From: Chloroflexota bacterium
Lineage (GTDB): Bacteria > Chloroflexota > Anaerolineae > UBA4142 > SHND01
NCBI GenBank assembly: GCA_016209205.1
Contig: JACQWQ010000028.1
Coordinates: forward strand, 1 to 39,864
Length of the DNA: 39,864 bases
Direction of reading: 5' to 3'
Shown: piece after piece, positions 14,991 to 23,146 of the stretch
How the letters are laid out: each line of letters begins with the position of its first letter
How positions within the stretch are numbered: position 1 is the stretch's first letter
Translations under genes and position numbers: made by a program
The notes under the pieces: generated by a model
Database searches by the model: none
What the model was told of the DNA's origin: nothing
The model's input: the letters and a program-made list of their open reading frames with translations, nothing else

Positions 14991-16502
14991 TTTCCCTTCA
15001 TACGTTACACGATAAATCGCGCCGGTGAATTCGGGATCGGCTTTGCCGCCGCGCATGTCGGCGATGTACAATGCGCCGTCCGGACCGATGGCCAGCGCCG
15101 TCGGACGATCCAACCCTTCGATAAACGACTGCGTCTTCCAAACCTTTTTGCCCTCTTGCTCCTCCCGGAACGTGCGCACGATTTGACGATAGCTCGAACC
15201 GGGCTCCCCGTGCCAATACAACGCGGTCAAAACATTCCCGCGATACGCTTCGGGAAACATCGTCGCATCATATACCACGACGCCAGTCGGCGAGGCGTGC
15301 GGAGTGAACCGCACGATGGGCGCGCGCGTTTTCGACCATGCTGGAGGGATGCCGAAAAAATACGGATACCCATAGTCCGCGCCTTGCCCGATCAGTTCCA
15401 ATTCGTCCCCATCCGGCACGGGAATGTCTTCATCTCCATTGTCGCTCGCATACAGTTTGCCGTCCGCGCCAAAAGCCAGATCATACGGATTGCGCAACCC
15501 GCGCGCATACAGGTTTGGATTTTTTCCGTCGGGGTCTACTTGCAAAATCCCCGCAAACTGCCATTCGTCGCGCGGCTGCCCTTGATACGAGTACGTGTCG
15601 CCTTTGAGCTCGAGCTGTCCCACGCGCGGTCCGCCAATGGCAATGTACAATTTTCCGTCGGGACCAAAGCGGACGCCGTTATTGGAATGTTGAATGTCGA
15701 GGGAAAACAATTTATCGAGAATGACCTTGTTCTCCTCCGCGACGCCGTCCCCGTTCGTATCGCGCAGCGTGTTGATCTGTCCAATCCAGACCGCAGGCGC
15801 ATTGCTCTGGGGGTTGAGCGGCCCGCGATTCGATACATACAGCATTCCATCGCGCCACACCAGCCCGCGCGGATTTTTGAAATCGGAAGCGAAAACTTGT
15901 TTCTCGTCCGCGACGCCGTCGCCATTCGTATCGCGCAAACGTACGATGTGACCGTCCACCACTTCGGTATAGTACAAATTGCCCGCGTCGTCGAATGCCA
16001 ACGCGCTCGGCTCTTGTAAATCCGCCGCGAACGTCTGCACGCGAAATCCTTTGGGTGCTTTGATAGTGGCGAGATCCGGATGCGTGGGCCCCGCAGATTT
16101 CTCTGCCGCCGCGCTCAGATTCGCCTGACTCGCCCAATACAACGCGCCGAGGGCAAGCACGCCAAGCATTGCCAACGCGCCCCACGCCAGCCACGGGCGC
16201 TGCCGTGCGAACCATGCGATGGCTAGAGCAATAGCACCCGCGACAACACTTACGCCGAGCGCGAGCAGCTGCGTGCGCGCGAATTCGGGCAGATCGAGCG
16301 CAATGGGCAGCGCGCCGAAAAGCTGCGCCGCGAAACGACTGGCAAAAAAGAAAAATACGCCGAGCAGCAGCACGCCAATGGCTGTGGGAATTAACGTACG
16401 GAGTTTACGCCCTCGCTCGCGCGAGCGCAAATAATCGGCAGCGCCAAAGACGATGAGAACGGACGAGAACGCGACGAGCGCTACAGCGATGAGGTTAAGC
16501 AT
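14985..16502 (-). CDS. Membrane-anchored PQQ-type sugar dehydrogenase-like beta-propeller
   Basis: The 505-aa protein has four N-terminal membrane helices (about residues 2-25, 38-60, 80-102, 106-126). A six-bladed propeller follows, resembling sorbosone/glucose dehydrogenase (KAPKGFRVQTFAADLQEPSA, GNLYYTEV, HSNNGVRFGPDGKLYIAIGG, GLRNPYDLAFGADGKLYASDNG, RPTALAIGPDGALYIADM). Two DTNGDGVA turns look like calcium-binding loops. True enzymes use PQQ to oxidise sugars outside the membrane; the membrane part here is an added anchor. The ATG at 16500-16502 follows AGGAAG with 7-base spacing. The final codon and TGA are made of the adjacent octamer repeat. Confidence 0.83.
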   Translation of the reverse strand: MLNLIAVALVAFSSVLIVFGAADYLRSRERGRKLRTLIPTAIGVLLLGVFFFFASRFAAQLFGALPIALDLPEFARTQLLALGVSVVAGAIALAIAWFARQRPWLAWGALAMLGVLALGALYWASQANLSAAAEKSAGPTHPDLATIKAPKGFRVQTFAADLQEPSALAFDDAGNLYYTEVVDGHIVRLRDTNGDGVADEKQVFASDFKNPRGLVWRDGMLYVSNRGPLNPQSNAPAVWIGQINTLRDTNGDGVAEENKVILDKLFSLDIQHSNNGVRFGPDGKLYIAIGGPRVGQLELKGDTYSYQGQPRDEWQFAGILQVDPDGKNPNLYARGLRNPYDLAFGADGKLYASDNGDEDIPVPDGDELELIGQGADYGYPYFFGIPPAWSKTRAPIVRFTPHASPTGVVVYDATMFPEAYRGNVLTALYWHGEPGSSYRQIVRTFREEQEGKKVWKTQSFIEGLDRPTALAIGPDGALYIADMRGGKADPEFTGAIYRVTYEGKE

Positions 16503-16541
16503 GGAACAGCTTCCTTGAGGGTTCTGGATGTACCTTTCCGC

Positions 16542-16619
16542 GCGCGTGGATTTGTCGAATGCTGCGATGAAGCGGACGCAGTCCGTCCGATGCATCGGCG
16601 TTCATTTGCATCCACGCGC
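16542..16619. repeat. Inverted repeat downstream of tdk
   Basis: GCGCGTGGAT (16542-16551) is perfectly repeated in inverse at 16610-16619, touching the tdk stop codon, with smaller complementary words inside (GGACGCAGTCCGTCC). It may form a 3' hairpin for tdk mRNA. Confidence 0.55.
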
Positions 16620-17203
16620 TATTTGCGGCGCGGCACTTGGTGATGATGACGACAACGCGCCTCGTACATTTCATTCGCGCCGACGACGACGAGCGGATCG
16701 TCATAAGCCGCCGGTTCGCCATTCACGAGGCGTTGGGTGCGTGAAGCGGGACCGCCGCACACCATACAAATGGCATTGAGTTTGGTCACTTCTTCGGCTT
16801 GGGACATCAAGATGGGCATCGGACCGAACGGCTCCCCGCGAAAATCGGTATCGAGTCCCGCGAGGATGACGCGCACGCCGCGCTGCGCCAATTGCGCAAC
16901 GACCTCGGTGATTTCCCAATCAAAAAACTGCGCTTCGTCAATCGCGACGACGGTAACAGAATCGTCCAGATGTTCCCAAATCTCGGACGCGCTTTTGATG
17001 GGCAGCGCCTGCAAGTTCGCGCCGCTGTGCGAGGCCACTTGCGCTTCGCCGTAGCGAACATCAATTTTGTTGGTAAAGACCAACACTTTTTGACGCGCAA
17101 TTTGCGCGCGGCGCACGCGGCGAATCAATTCTTCGGACTTGCCGCTGAACATGGAACCACAAATGAGTTCGACGCGCCCTTGGGATTCGCTCCAGTGATC
17201 CAT
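16619..17203 (-). CDS. tdk: Thymidine kinase (TK1 type)
   Basis: The 194-aa protein has the P-loop [17 protein letters not shown], the [14 protein letters not shown]alker B/lid segment with the catalytic Glu, and [17 protein letters not shown]. It also has the zinc site CMVCGGPA ... CRHHH, with one Cys of the usual second pair replaced by His-rich sequence. [19 protein letters not shown] is the thymidine-binding lasso. It phosphorylates thymidine to dTMP in salvage. The gene lies after a terminator that follows rpmE, so it is reached by read-through or by a promoter I could not identify. No clear ribosome site precedes the ATG. Confidence 0.93.
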   Translation of the reverse strand: MDHWSESQGRVELICGSMFSGKSEELIRRVRRAQIARQKVLVFTNKIDVRYGEAQVASHSGANLQALPIKSASEIWEHLDDSVTVVAIDEAQFFDWEITEVVAQLAQRGVRVILAGLDTDFRGEPFGPMPILMSQAEEVTKLNAICMVCGGPASRTQRLVNGEPAAYDDPLVVVGANEMYEARCRHHHQVPRRK

Positions 17204-17214
17204 CAGTACGCTTC

Positions 17215-17255
17215 AAAAAAAGTCCACGCCTCACTGAAATGAATGATGCGTGGAC
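17215..17255 (-). terminator. Intrinsic terminator after rpmE
   Basis: On the minus strand GTCCACGC pairs perfectly with GCGTGGAC across an 18-nt loop, followed by seven T. It ends the rplU-rpmA-rpmE transcript just before tdk. Confidence 0.88.
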
Positions 17256-17283
17256 ATAATTCGATTCGTCCTGCCATAAACAA

Positions 17284-17799
17284 TTACTCGGCAGCCGGTT
17301 CGCCTTTGGACGACGGAGCGGCGGATTCCGGTTTCGCTTCGGCGGGTTTGTTCTCGCGCGGTTTGCGTTCACGCGGCGGGCGCGGCTTGCGTTCGCGCGG
17401 CGCGCTCACCGTGGGAGTTTCTGCAACCGTTTCCGTTGCGGACGCTTCCGTATTCACGGCAGCGACTGCTTCGGGCGTCGGTTGCGGTGTCGGTTCCGGC
17501 TGCTGCGCTTCGGCCATACCGCTGCGCTTGGCGCGTTCCGCCGCGCGGCGCTGCTTTTTGCTCACGATGACTTCGCCCAGTGGTGCAATCGTTTCACGCG
17601 CCGCCAAACGTTTCGTAAAGCGTTCGACCTGACCGGCAGTGTCTACGATGCGCTGCGTGCCGGTAAAGAATGGATGGCAGTTGGAGCAAATGTCAACGTG
17701 GACTTCTTTTTTGGTAGAGCCGGTGCGCCACGTCGTGCCGCAAGTACCGCAGACGACGACGGCGTCGGGATAAAACGTGGGGTGAATGCCCTCTTTCAC
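17284..17799 (-). CDS. rpmE: 50S ribosomal protein L31 with long C-terminal extension
   Basis: The first about 70 residues are L31: [44 protein letters not shown], with CxxC and CSNC zinc ligands intact. Normal L31 is about 70 aa; this one reaches 171 aa. It adds a basic segment ([14 protein letters not shown]), an Ala/Pro/Glu/Thr-rich stretch, [16 protein letters not shown] repeats and an acidic-neutral tail. The start is a GTG at 17797-17799 with AAAGGG eight to nine bases upstream. It is third in the rplU-rpmA-rpmE operon and is followed by a strong terminator. The tail is low complexity and probably disordered; its role is unknown. Confidence 0.93.
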   Translation of the reverse strand: MKEGIHPTFYPDAVVVCGTCGTTWRTGSTKKEVHVDICSNCHPFFTGTQRIVDTAGQVERFTKRLAARETIAPLGEVIVSKKQRRAAERAKRSGMAEAQQPEPTPQPTPEAVAAVNTEASATETVAETPTVSAPRERKPRPPRERKPRENKPAEAKPESAAPSSKGEPAAE

Positions 17800-17893
17800 T
17801 TGAATGCCCTTTCCCTGCGCGCCTGGTCATGCCACTTGGTCTTGTAGTAGCGAATTTATTCGCCATGTGCCGAACCAGTCGCGACTTGCCGCC

Positions 17894-18184
17894 TTACGCG
17901 GCGGCTGGTTTTTTAGCATTGCCGTTGGGATTGTCGGCATAGATGCTGACTTGTTTTTGAGATTGCGAGTACGGCTCGAATTTCACATACCCGTCCATGA
18001 GCGCGAACAGCGTGTAATCTCTGCCCAGACCGACGTTATTGCCGGGCTTGACGCGCGTGCCGTGTTGACGAATGAGGATGGAACCGCAGCGAACAAATTG
18101 CCCGTCAAAGCGTTTCACTCCCAGGCGCTGCGCGTTGCTGTCACGTCCATTGCGGGTCGAGCCGCCGCCTTTTTTGTGAGCCAT
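17894..18184 (-). CDS. rpmA: 50S ribosomal protein L27
   Basis: The 96-aa protein has [65 protein letters not shown]. It is full length, with no N-terminal cleavable extension of the kind found in Firmicutes. The C-terminal KKPAAA is a short extra tail. The start codon lies about ten bases downstream of a tandem-word repeat that occupies the gap to rplU, and no Shine-Dalgarno sequence is visible, which is unusual for a ribosomal protein gene. Confidence 0.96.
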   Translation of the reverse strand: MAHKKGGGSTRNGRDSNAQRLGVKRFDGQFVRCGSILIRQHGTRVKPGNNVGLGRDYTLFALMDGYVKFEPYSQSQKQVSIYADNPNGNAKKPAAA

Positions 18185-18186
18185 GG

Positions 18187-18262
18187 TCGTTCAGTTACCA
18201 GTTACCAGTTACCAGTTATCAGTACTGATTACTGATGACTGATTACTGATGACTGATTACTG
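18187..18262. repeat. Inverted heptamer word repeat between rplU and rpmA
   Basis: On the minus strand CAGTAAT/CAGTCAT heptamers are followed, about an AGTACT centre, by the complementary ACTGATA/ACTGGTA heptamers, making a long hairpin. It supplies the rplU stop (CAG TAA) and reaches the rpmA translation start region. Confidence 0.9.
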
Positions 18263-18571
18263 GTTACTTAATACAATATCCTTGATTTCCAAATGTGTCT
18301 GGATTTGGCGATGCCCGCGCGTGGTGCGGCGGCGGTGCTTGTTGCGATAGTCGAATGATATGACTTTGGGGCCCTTGCGTTCGGCGACCACCTTGGCAAC
18401 CACGCTGGCGCTTGCGGCGGCTTGGCCCGTTTGATAGTTGTCGCCGTTCCCGACAAACAACACATCCAGGTTCACCTGATCGCCAACTTGGTGCGGCAAT
18501 TTTTCGACGGCGATGCGGTCGCCTTTTTCGACGCGATACTGTTTATTTCCAGTGCGAATGATAGCGTACAT
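18257..18571 (-). CDS. rplU: 50S ribosomal protein L21
   Basis: The 104-aa protein MYAIIRTGNKQYRVEKGDRI, VEKLPHQVGDQVNLDVLFVG, KVVAERKGPKVISFDYRNKHRRRTTRGHRQ is a standard bL21. GGAGGAATT directly before the ATG is an excellent ribosome site. The last residues Ser-Asn-Gln and the TAA come from the heptamer repeat. It is the first gene of the operon; the upstream leader has a promoter and two hairpins. Confidence 0.96.
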   Translation of the reverse strand: MYAIIRTGNKQYRVEKGDRIAVEKLPHQVGDQVNLDVLFVGNGDNYQTGQAAASASVVAKVVAERKGPKVISFDYRNKHRRRTTRGHRQIQTHLEIKDIVLSNQ

Positions 18572-18669
18572 AATTCCTCCGACCTGCGCCGCGCGCAGGC
18601 GTCAAAAAAGCGGCGCAACTTGCCACCGCATTAGCCGCGCAATTATATGCCGACGCGTTTTTTTGGCAA
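18572..18669 (-). promoter_or_regulatory. rplU promoter and hairpin leader
   Basis: On the minus strand TTGCCA (18664-18669) and TATAAT (18642-18647) are 16 bp apart. The about 65-nt leader contains a GCGG ... CCGC stem followed by TTTTTT, a possible attenuator. It then has a second hairpin (CCTGCGC-GCG-GCGCAGG) just upstream of GGAGGAATT. This arrangement fits ribosomal-protein leader control of the operon; which protein binds is not shown. Confidence 0.7.
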
Positions 18670-18671
18670 AT

Positions 18672-18835
18672 TTGCGTATCGCCTATCGCGTATCGCCTAT
18701 CGCGAATCGCGTATCGCAAAGACGAGACCCCTTTGACGTTTGACCCTTCATTGCATTCAGGGCAGGCAGTTTCACGTTTTACGTTTTACGTTTCACGTTC
18801 GACGCCATCTGCCATTCGCTATCTGCCATCAGCCA
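18672..18835. repeat. Mixed word repeats downstream of the inositol phosphatase gene
   Basis: Successive words TATCGCC/TATCGCG, ACGTTTTACG/ACGTTTCACG and ATCTGCC/ATCAGCC fill the gap upstream of rplU and provide the last codons and TAG stop of the gene at 18819-19604. Confidence 0.85.
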
Positions 18836-19604
18836 TCAGCAATTTCTCCAACTCCGCGTGAATGTGCGCGTTGGACGCGATGCAATAGGTCAAATCGGTG
18901 CGCGACGTGTCACCGTATTGTTTGAAAATCCCGCCCGCTTCCGTAACCAGCAAACGTCCGGCGGAAATGTCCCACGGGAACAAGCCCGTATCGCAATACG
19001 CGTCGAGCCGCCCGCACGCGATATTGGCATAATCCAACGCGGCGCTGCCGTTGATGCGTACCGAGCGCGCCCGTTTGATCAAGCGCAGCATCTCGTCCAA
19101 CCCGCGATCGGATTCCCACACATCATAAACAAAGCCCGCGGCGATCAAACTTTCACCGATGCTTTGGGCATGACTGCATGCAATCCGTTCGCCGTTCAAA
19201 AATGCGCCGCCGCCGCGCGTCGCCGTAAACAGCTCGTCGCGCAGCGGGTCGTATACCACACCCGCGATACTCTCGCCATTTTCTTCGAGACCGATGGATA
19301 CGGCGAAATACGGAAAGTGGTGCGCGTAATTGGTCGTTCCATCCAGTGGGTCAATGACCCAGCGAAACGCGCAACCGCGCGCGTGCGTACCCGATTCTTC
19401 GGCGAGAACGTCATAGTCCGGCGTCGCACACCGCAAGTGTTCGAGAATGACTGCTTCCGCCGCGCGGTCTACTTCGGTCACAAGATTGATGGCGCCCTTG
19501 AATTCGAGCGCGTGCGGTTTGCCCCAGCCCTCGCGCATGATTTGTCCTGCCGCGCGCGCTGCGGTAGATGCGATGGTTACGTATTCAGATAGAGTTTTGT
19601 TCAT
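18819..19604 (-). CDS. Inositol monophosphatase family protein
   Basis: The 261-aa protein has the lithium-sensitive phosphatase motifs: VLAEESGTHARG (metal-binding Glu), WVIDPLDGTTNYAHHFP (Asp-Pro-Leu-Asp-Gly-Thr) and WDISAGRLLVTEAGG. It dephosphorylates inositol-1-phosphate, histidinol phosphate or another sugar phosphate; the family cannot be subdivided by eye. The ATG at 19602-19604 gives MNKTLSEYV. Longer readings run back through a terminator and the tRNA and are not credible. The ATG lies only nine bases after the U tract of that terminator and lacks a ribosome site, so expression may depend on terminator read-through. The final residues come from repeat words. Confidence 0.9.
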   Translation of the reverse strand: MNKTLSEYVTIASTAARAAGQIMREGWGKPHALEFKGAINLVTEVDRAAEAVILEHLRCATPDYDVLAEESGTHARGCAFRWVIDPLDGTTNYAHHFPYFAVSIGLEENGESIAGVVYDPLRDELFTATRGGGAFLNGERIACSHAQSIGESLIAAGFVYDVWESDRGLDEMLRLIKRARSVRINGSAALDYANIACGRLDAYCDTGLFPWDISAGRLLVTEAGGIFKQYGDTSRTDLTYCIASNAHIHAELEKLLMADGR

Positions 19605-19610
19605 AAGCAC

Positions 19611-19638
19611 AAAAAAGGTCGGGAGAAATTTCCCGACC
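19611..19638 (-). terminator. Intrinsic terminator after tRNA-Leu
   Basis: On the minus strand GGTCGGGA pairs with TCCCGACC and is followed by six T. It lies 12 bases after the tRNA and nine bases before the next ATG. Confidence 0.9.
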
Positions 19639-19649
19639 AGTCTTTCGTG

Positions 19650-19733
19650 TGCCCGGTAAGGGACTTGAACCCTTACGAGGATAATCCTCCTAGGGCCTGG
19701 GCCTAGTGCGTATGCCAATTCCGCCAACCGGGC
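19650..19733 (-). tRNA. tRNA-Leu (anticodon CAG) with C33
   Basis: An 84-nt class II tRNA: acceptor GCCCGGT/ACCGGGC, D arm GGCGGAATTGGCATACGC, anticodon stem CTAGG/CCTAG, a long variable arm (GAGGAT ... ATCCTC) and T arm TAAGG-GTTCAAGTC-CCTTA, with discriminator A73. CCA is not encoded. The seven-base anticodon loop reads C-C-C-A-G-G-C, giving anticodon CAG and G37 but C at the near-universal U33. A consensus promoter precedes it and a terminator follows. Confidence 0.93.
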
Positions 19734-19743
19734 TTATGCTTTC

Positions 19744-19771
19744 ATTCTACGCAAACAACTCGGTTTGTCAA
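19744..19771 (-). promoter_or_regulatory. tRNA-Leu promoter
   Basis: On the minus strand TTGACA (19766-19771) and TAGAAT (19744-19749) lie 16 bp apart. The -10 ends 10 bases before the mature tRNA 5' end. Confidence 0.85.
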
Positions 19772-19780
19772 TTGTCAATT

Positions 19781-21184
19781 TCAATTTTTCTTTTTCGCTT
19801 CATTGGTCGCGCGTGTGGCGGCAACGCGTTTTTTAGTTGCCTCGTCTTGAAATTCCTTACTGTTGCGCCATTCCACATTTTCGCGCACGCGTTCCATATC
19901 GGCGCGGCGTTTGGTAGGATGCACTTGCATTCCCAGAATCAGACTGTGCGGCAGCGCGACGATATTTTCACCCAAAGCCATTATTTCGTTCCCGCGATAA
20001 ATTACAACACCCACGGCGGTTTTGGGATGTTCGGAGAGAAACGCGCGCAATCCCTCTGCGTCGCCAAAGCCCACGGTCTCGCCCATCTTAATCTCACACG
20101 CAACCATGCGGCGTCCTTGTTCAATCACCACATCCACCTCTTTGCCGGTGGTCGTTCGCCAAAACGAGAGTTAGGCGCGCGGCGTTTCCAGTTCGGCAAG
20201 CACGCGCAAATGCTGGATGACGAATGTTTCGTACAGGTTCCCCAATTCGCGCGCGCGCTGCAAACTCTCCACGTCAAAATAACCCGCCAGATAAATCGCC
20301 AAACCGGAATCTGTCCAGTGTATCTTGGGCGCTTTCAACAAACGCGTCGTGCGGCTCGCCGTGAATGCCGGAATGCGCTGCACCAAGTAGGTTGTTTCGA
20401 GCAAGTTGATGTAACGATGCGTGGTTGGTTGCGACAGCGCCGCATCGCGCGCGACTTCGGATTGATTCAATAGTTGTCCGGTGCGTAAAGCTAAAAGTTG
20501 CATCACCCGCCGGAAATCTGCAAGCGATTCGATTTGCGAAATCTGGCGCAGGTCGCGTTCGAGATACGTGGCGATGTATCCTTCCCACCATTGCAGCACG
20601 GCTTGCGGAGCGTTCAAACGCAGGAGGACAGGCATCCAACCGCGGAGCAACAAGGGCAAGAGGTCCGGCAGCTCCGATTTCAGACGCCTCCGCGCGGGCA
20701 GAGAACCTGCAAGTAATTCGCCGAGTATAGTCGGCGCCGGTTTGCGCTGCGTTTCCCCAAAGGTCATGGGCTGCAACGCGAAATAGATGGCGCGCCCGGC
20801 AAGACTCTCGCTGACGTGCTGCATCAAAAGTAAATTGGCGGAACCGGACAGCACAAAACGTAGCCGCCCCTTGGCTTGATCCACGGCGAGCTTGATGGCG
20901 GAGAGCAACTGGGGCGCTTTTTGGACTTCATCCAAAACGATATTCGACGCGCCTGCCCACAGTGCCTTTGGATCACGCTGGACTTGGTGCAGGACATCAT
21001 AGTCGTCCAGCGTATAATAATTCCACACCGCAAAAGGCGCGGCATTGCGGAGCAGCGTGCTTTTGCCCACTTGGCGCGCGCCGGTCAAGACCACCACCGG
21101 ATGCTGCGAAACCGCGGCTTGTAATTGCGAGGTGAGCCAACGGGGGTAGTATTCTAATTCTGTGGTTGAATAAAAACTATTCAT
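19781..21184 (-). pseudogene. AAA (AAA_14) / DUF4143 ATPase interrupted by an in-frame TAA
   Basis: The N-terminal part has VVLTGARQVGKSTLLRNA (Walker A), NIVLDEVQKAPQLLSAIK (Walker B), FVLSGSANLLLM and LAGRAIYFALQPMTFGE. The DUF4143 part has WWEGYIATYLERDLRQI and LLNQSEVARDAALSQPTTHRYINLLETTYLVQ. After the codons for ETPRA a TAA at 20171-20173 (codon 338) interrupts, and the same frame continues LSFWRTTTGKEVDVVIEQGR, the expected end of DUF4143, for 130 more codons. The stop occupies the place of the usual Tyr/Arg before the FWRT motif, so one base change is enough. The ATG at 21182-21184 sits seven bases after a perfect -10. The truncated product keeps the ATPase but loses the nuclease-like end. 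Confidence 0.85.
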
Positions 21185-21191
21185 GCACAGA

Positions 21192-21219
21192 ATAATAACA
21201 AACCTGCGGGAATTGTCAA
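21192..21219 (-). promoter_or_regulatory. Promoter for a leaderless AAA/DUF4143 transcript
   Basis: On the minus strand TTGACA (21214-21219) and TATTAT (21192-21197) are 16 bp apart. Only seven bases separate the -10 from the ATG, so the mRNA would start at or next to the start codon. No ribosome site is present. Confidence 0.75.
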
Positions 21220-21228
21220 AAGGAATAC

Positions 21229-22911
21229 TCAACGCCCCGGCGTCGGTGCGGGGCGGGCTTGCGATTCGCTGAGGATCACGCGGCGCGTATTGATGTACCA
21301 CTGTGAGATGTTGCGAAAACGGTCTCCCGCGTCGAGCAGCGGGGCGAGTTGGACGCCGTGCAAGCGTTGGTCAATGCCGTACGTGTAGACCGGATAATAC
21401 AAAATCGCGGCGGGCACGTCTTCCATGAACAACGTTTGAAATTGGCGGTACAGTTCCGCGCGGCGCGCCGTATCTACCGTGCGGCGCGCTTGCTGCAAAA
21501 GATCATCCGCTTCGGTATTTTCCCAGCCGCTGTAATTGCGTCCCGCGTCGGATTTGTCGGGCGTTTGCGTGCTGTGCCACGCGCTGTACGGATCGGGATC
21601 GGCGGGCAAATCCGCAAACGCGGCAAGCACCGCGTCGAATTTGCGCGGGCGCAAATAGTCCTGCACCAGTGACGCCGAGGGCACGAGCTCCACGTCCACT
21701 TGCGCGCCAATAGTTTTCCAATCGTTCGCCAATTGCTGCGCGATAGCGGCGCGTGCCGGATCGTCCGTATTCGTCACGAGGGTAAACGCGAGCGGCTGCC
21801 CGGCTTTTTCGCGCACACCGTCGTCGTTCGCATCTTTCCAGCCCGCTTGATCCAAAAGTTCTGCCGCGCGCTGCGGGTCGTATGGATATTTTTTGATCGC
21901 TTCGTCGTACGCCCACGAATTGGGCAGCACGGGACCCGTGCCGAGAATTGCTTGCCCTTGCAAAATTTCGTCAATGATTCTCTGGCGATTCATCCCGTAC
22001 AACAATGCTTGGCGTACGACTTTGTCCTGAAACTGCGGCTGGCTGTTGTTGAAAAAGACGAGGGTCATGCCCGACAACTGCGCGCTGGACAAATCCAGTT
22101 TGGGCAGCGCACGCGCGCGCTCCAACAATTCGGGCGTCACTTGCGAGATGCCTTCAATCTCGCCGCGTTGGTATGCCGCCAACAAGGATTCGTGATCGGG
22201 ATAGAAAATGAATTGGAGCGCGCCAAGATAGGGACGCTGTCCGTAATAGCGCGGGTTGGGCGAAAGGTACGCGTGGTTCGTCGTCAATTCGTCCAACACA
22301 AACGGACCCGTGCCGATGGGCTGCCGCGAAAACTGCGCGGTCGGCAAATCTGCCGCGCTGATGTCTTGTAACAGGTGCGACGGCAAAATGCCAATCGTCG
22401 CGTAATCGAGAAACGGCGCGAACGGTTGAGACAATTGCATGCGCACCGTCGTCGGATTGATTTCCGTAATCGCGACGGTACGCCACAACGATGCAATGTC
22501 TGTCAGCCCGGGATAATCGGAGGATTGAATCGTTTGCACGGTGTACACGACATCGGCGGCGCTGAACGGCGCGCCGTCCGACCACGTGACATCACTGCGT
22601 AACGTGAACGTGTAAACGAGTCCGTCGGGTGAAGTTTCCCAACTGCGCGCGAGGTCGGGCTTGATGACGCCGCGTTCGTCCGCGCGCGCCAGCCCGTTAA
22701 AAATCAGCGCGGACAAATCACGGTCCGCGCGATTGAATTGATTGAACAGGGGATTGACGATATTCGGCGTGCCCGCGATGCCTTCGATAAAAGTCCCGCC
22801 GTAATCGGCTTGGGCAACCGTCGAAAAACCGAATGCGAAATACGCGAGGAGCGTACCCAGAAAAATGATCCCGAGGACGGCGATTAACGCCTGCCAGCGG
22901 ATGTGAACCAT
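21229..22911 (-). CDS. Peptide/nickel-type ABC transporter substrate-binding protein
   Basis: The 560-aa product is an SBP family 5 protein. It has an N-terminal membrane helix (about residues 8-28) with no lipobox Cys, then GIAGTPNIVNPLFNQFNRAD, LARSWETSPDGLVYTFTLRSDVTWSDG and PFSAADVVYTVQ, which is the family signature. IGTGPFVLDEL, VRQALLYGMNRQRIIDEILQ and LPNSWAYDEA follow. It binds peptides or other solutes outside the membrane for an ABC importer; no permease or ATPase genes are adjacent, so it is an orphan component here. The ATG at 22909-22911 touches a 230-bp octamer repeat and has no ribosome site. The nearest upstream gene is secG. Confidence 0.9.
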   Translation of the reverse strand: MVHIRWQALIAVLGIIFLGTLLAYFAFGFSTVAQADYGGTFIEGIAGTPNIVNPLFNQFNRADRDLSALIFNGLARADERGVIKPDLARSWETSPDGLVYTFTLRSDVTWSDGAPFSAADVVYTVQTIQSSDYPGLTDIASLWRTVAITEINPTTVRMQLSQPFAPFLDYATIGILPSHLLQDISAADLPTAQFSRQPIGTGPFVLDELTTNHAYLSPNPRYYGQRPYLGALQFIFYPDHESLLAAYQRGEIEGISQVTPELLERARALPKLDLSSAQLSGMTLVFFNNSQPQFQDKVVRQALLYGMNRQRIIDEILQGQAILGTGPVLPNSWAYDEAIKKYPYDPQRAAELLDQAGWKDANDDGVREKAGQPLAFTLVTNTDDPARAAIAQQLANDWKTIGAQVDVELVPSASLVQDYLRPRKFDAVLAAFADLPADPDPYSAWHSTQTPDKSDAGRNYSGWENTEADDLLQQARRTVDTARRAELYRQFQTLFMEDVPAAILYYPVYTYGIDQRLHGVQLAPLLDAGDRFRNISQWYINTRRVILSESQARPAPTPGR

Positions 22912-23146
22912 GGAGTGCGATAGTGCGGTAGTGCGGTAGTGTGTTAGTGCGGTAGTGCGTCAGTGCATCAGTGCGTCAGTGCGATAGTGTGTTAGTGCAA
23001 TCGTGCGTTAGTGTGGTAGTGCGTTAGTTATGTATTCACTATCGCACTATATCACTATTGCACTATCGCACTGTATCACCATTGCACTATTGCACTATCG
23101 CACTATGTCACTATCGCACTATGTCACTATTGCACTATCGCACTAT
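22912..23146. repeat. Large octamer hairpin between secG and the SBP gene
   Basis: About 14 degenerate GTGCGNTA octamers (to about 23030) are followed by about 14 CACTATCG-type octamers in inverse orientation. The pattern makes an imperfect inverted repeat over roughly 230 bp with a TTATGTATT centre. It supplies the secG TAG stop on one side and abuts the SBP start codon on the other. No gene is seen in it. Confidence 0.93.

Noticed and set aside
18819..19727. Longer inositol phosphatase starting upstream
   Set aside because: The extension translates through the tRNA-Leu and its terminator; the ATG at 19602-19604 gives the normal N-terminus.
8272..20173. Stop-codon reassignment or programmed recoding explaining both in-frame stops
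   Set aside because: One is TAG and one TAA, both stops end other genes normally here, and no recoding element is visible; point mutation or error is simpler.
22912..23146. Possible CRISPR array in the regularly repeated DNA
   Set aside because: Unit is 8 bp with no separate unique spacers, no 20-40 bp repeat, and no cas genes in the window.
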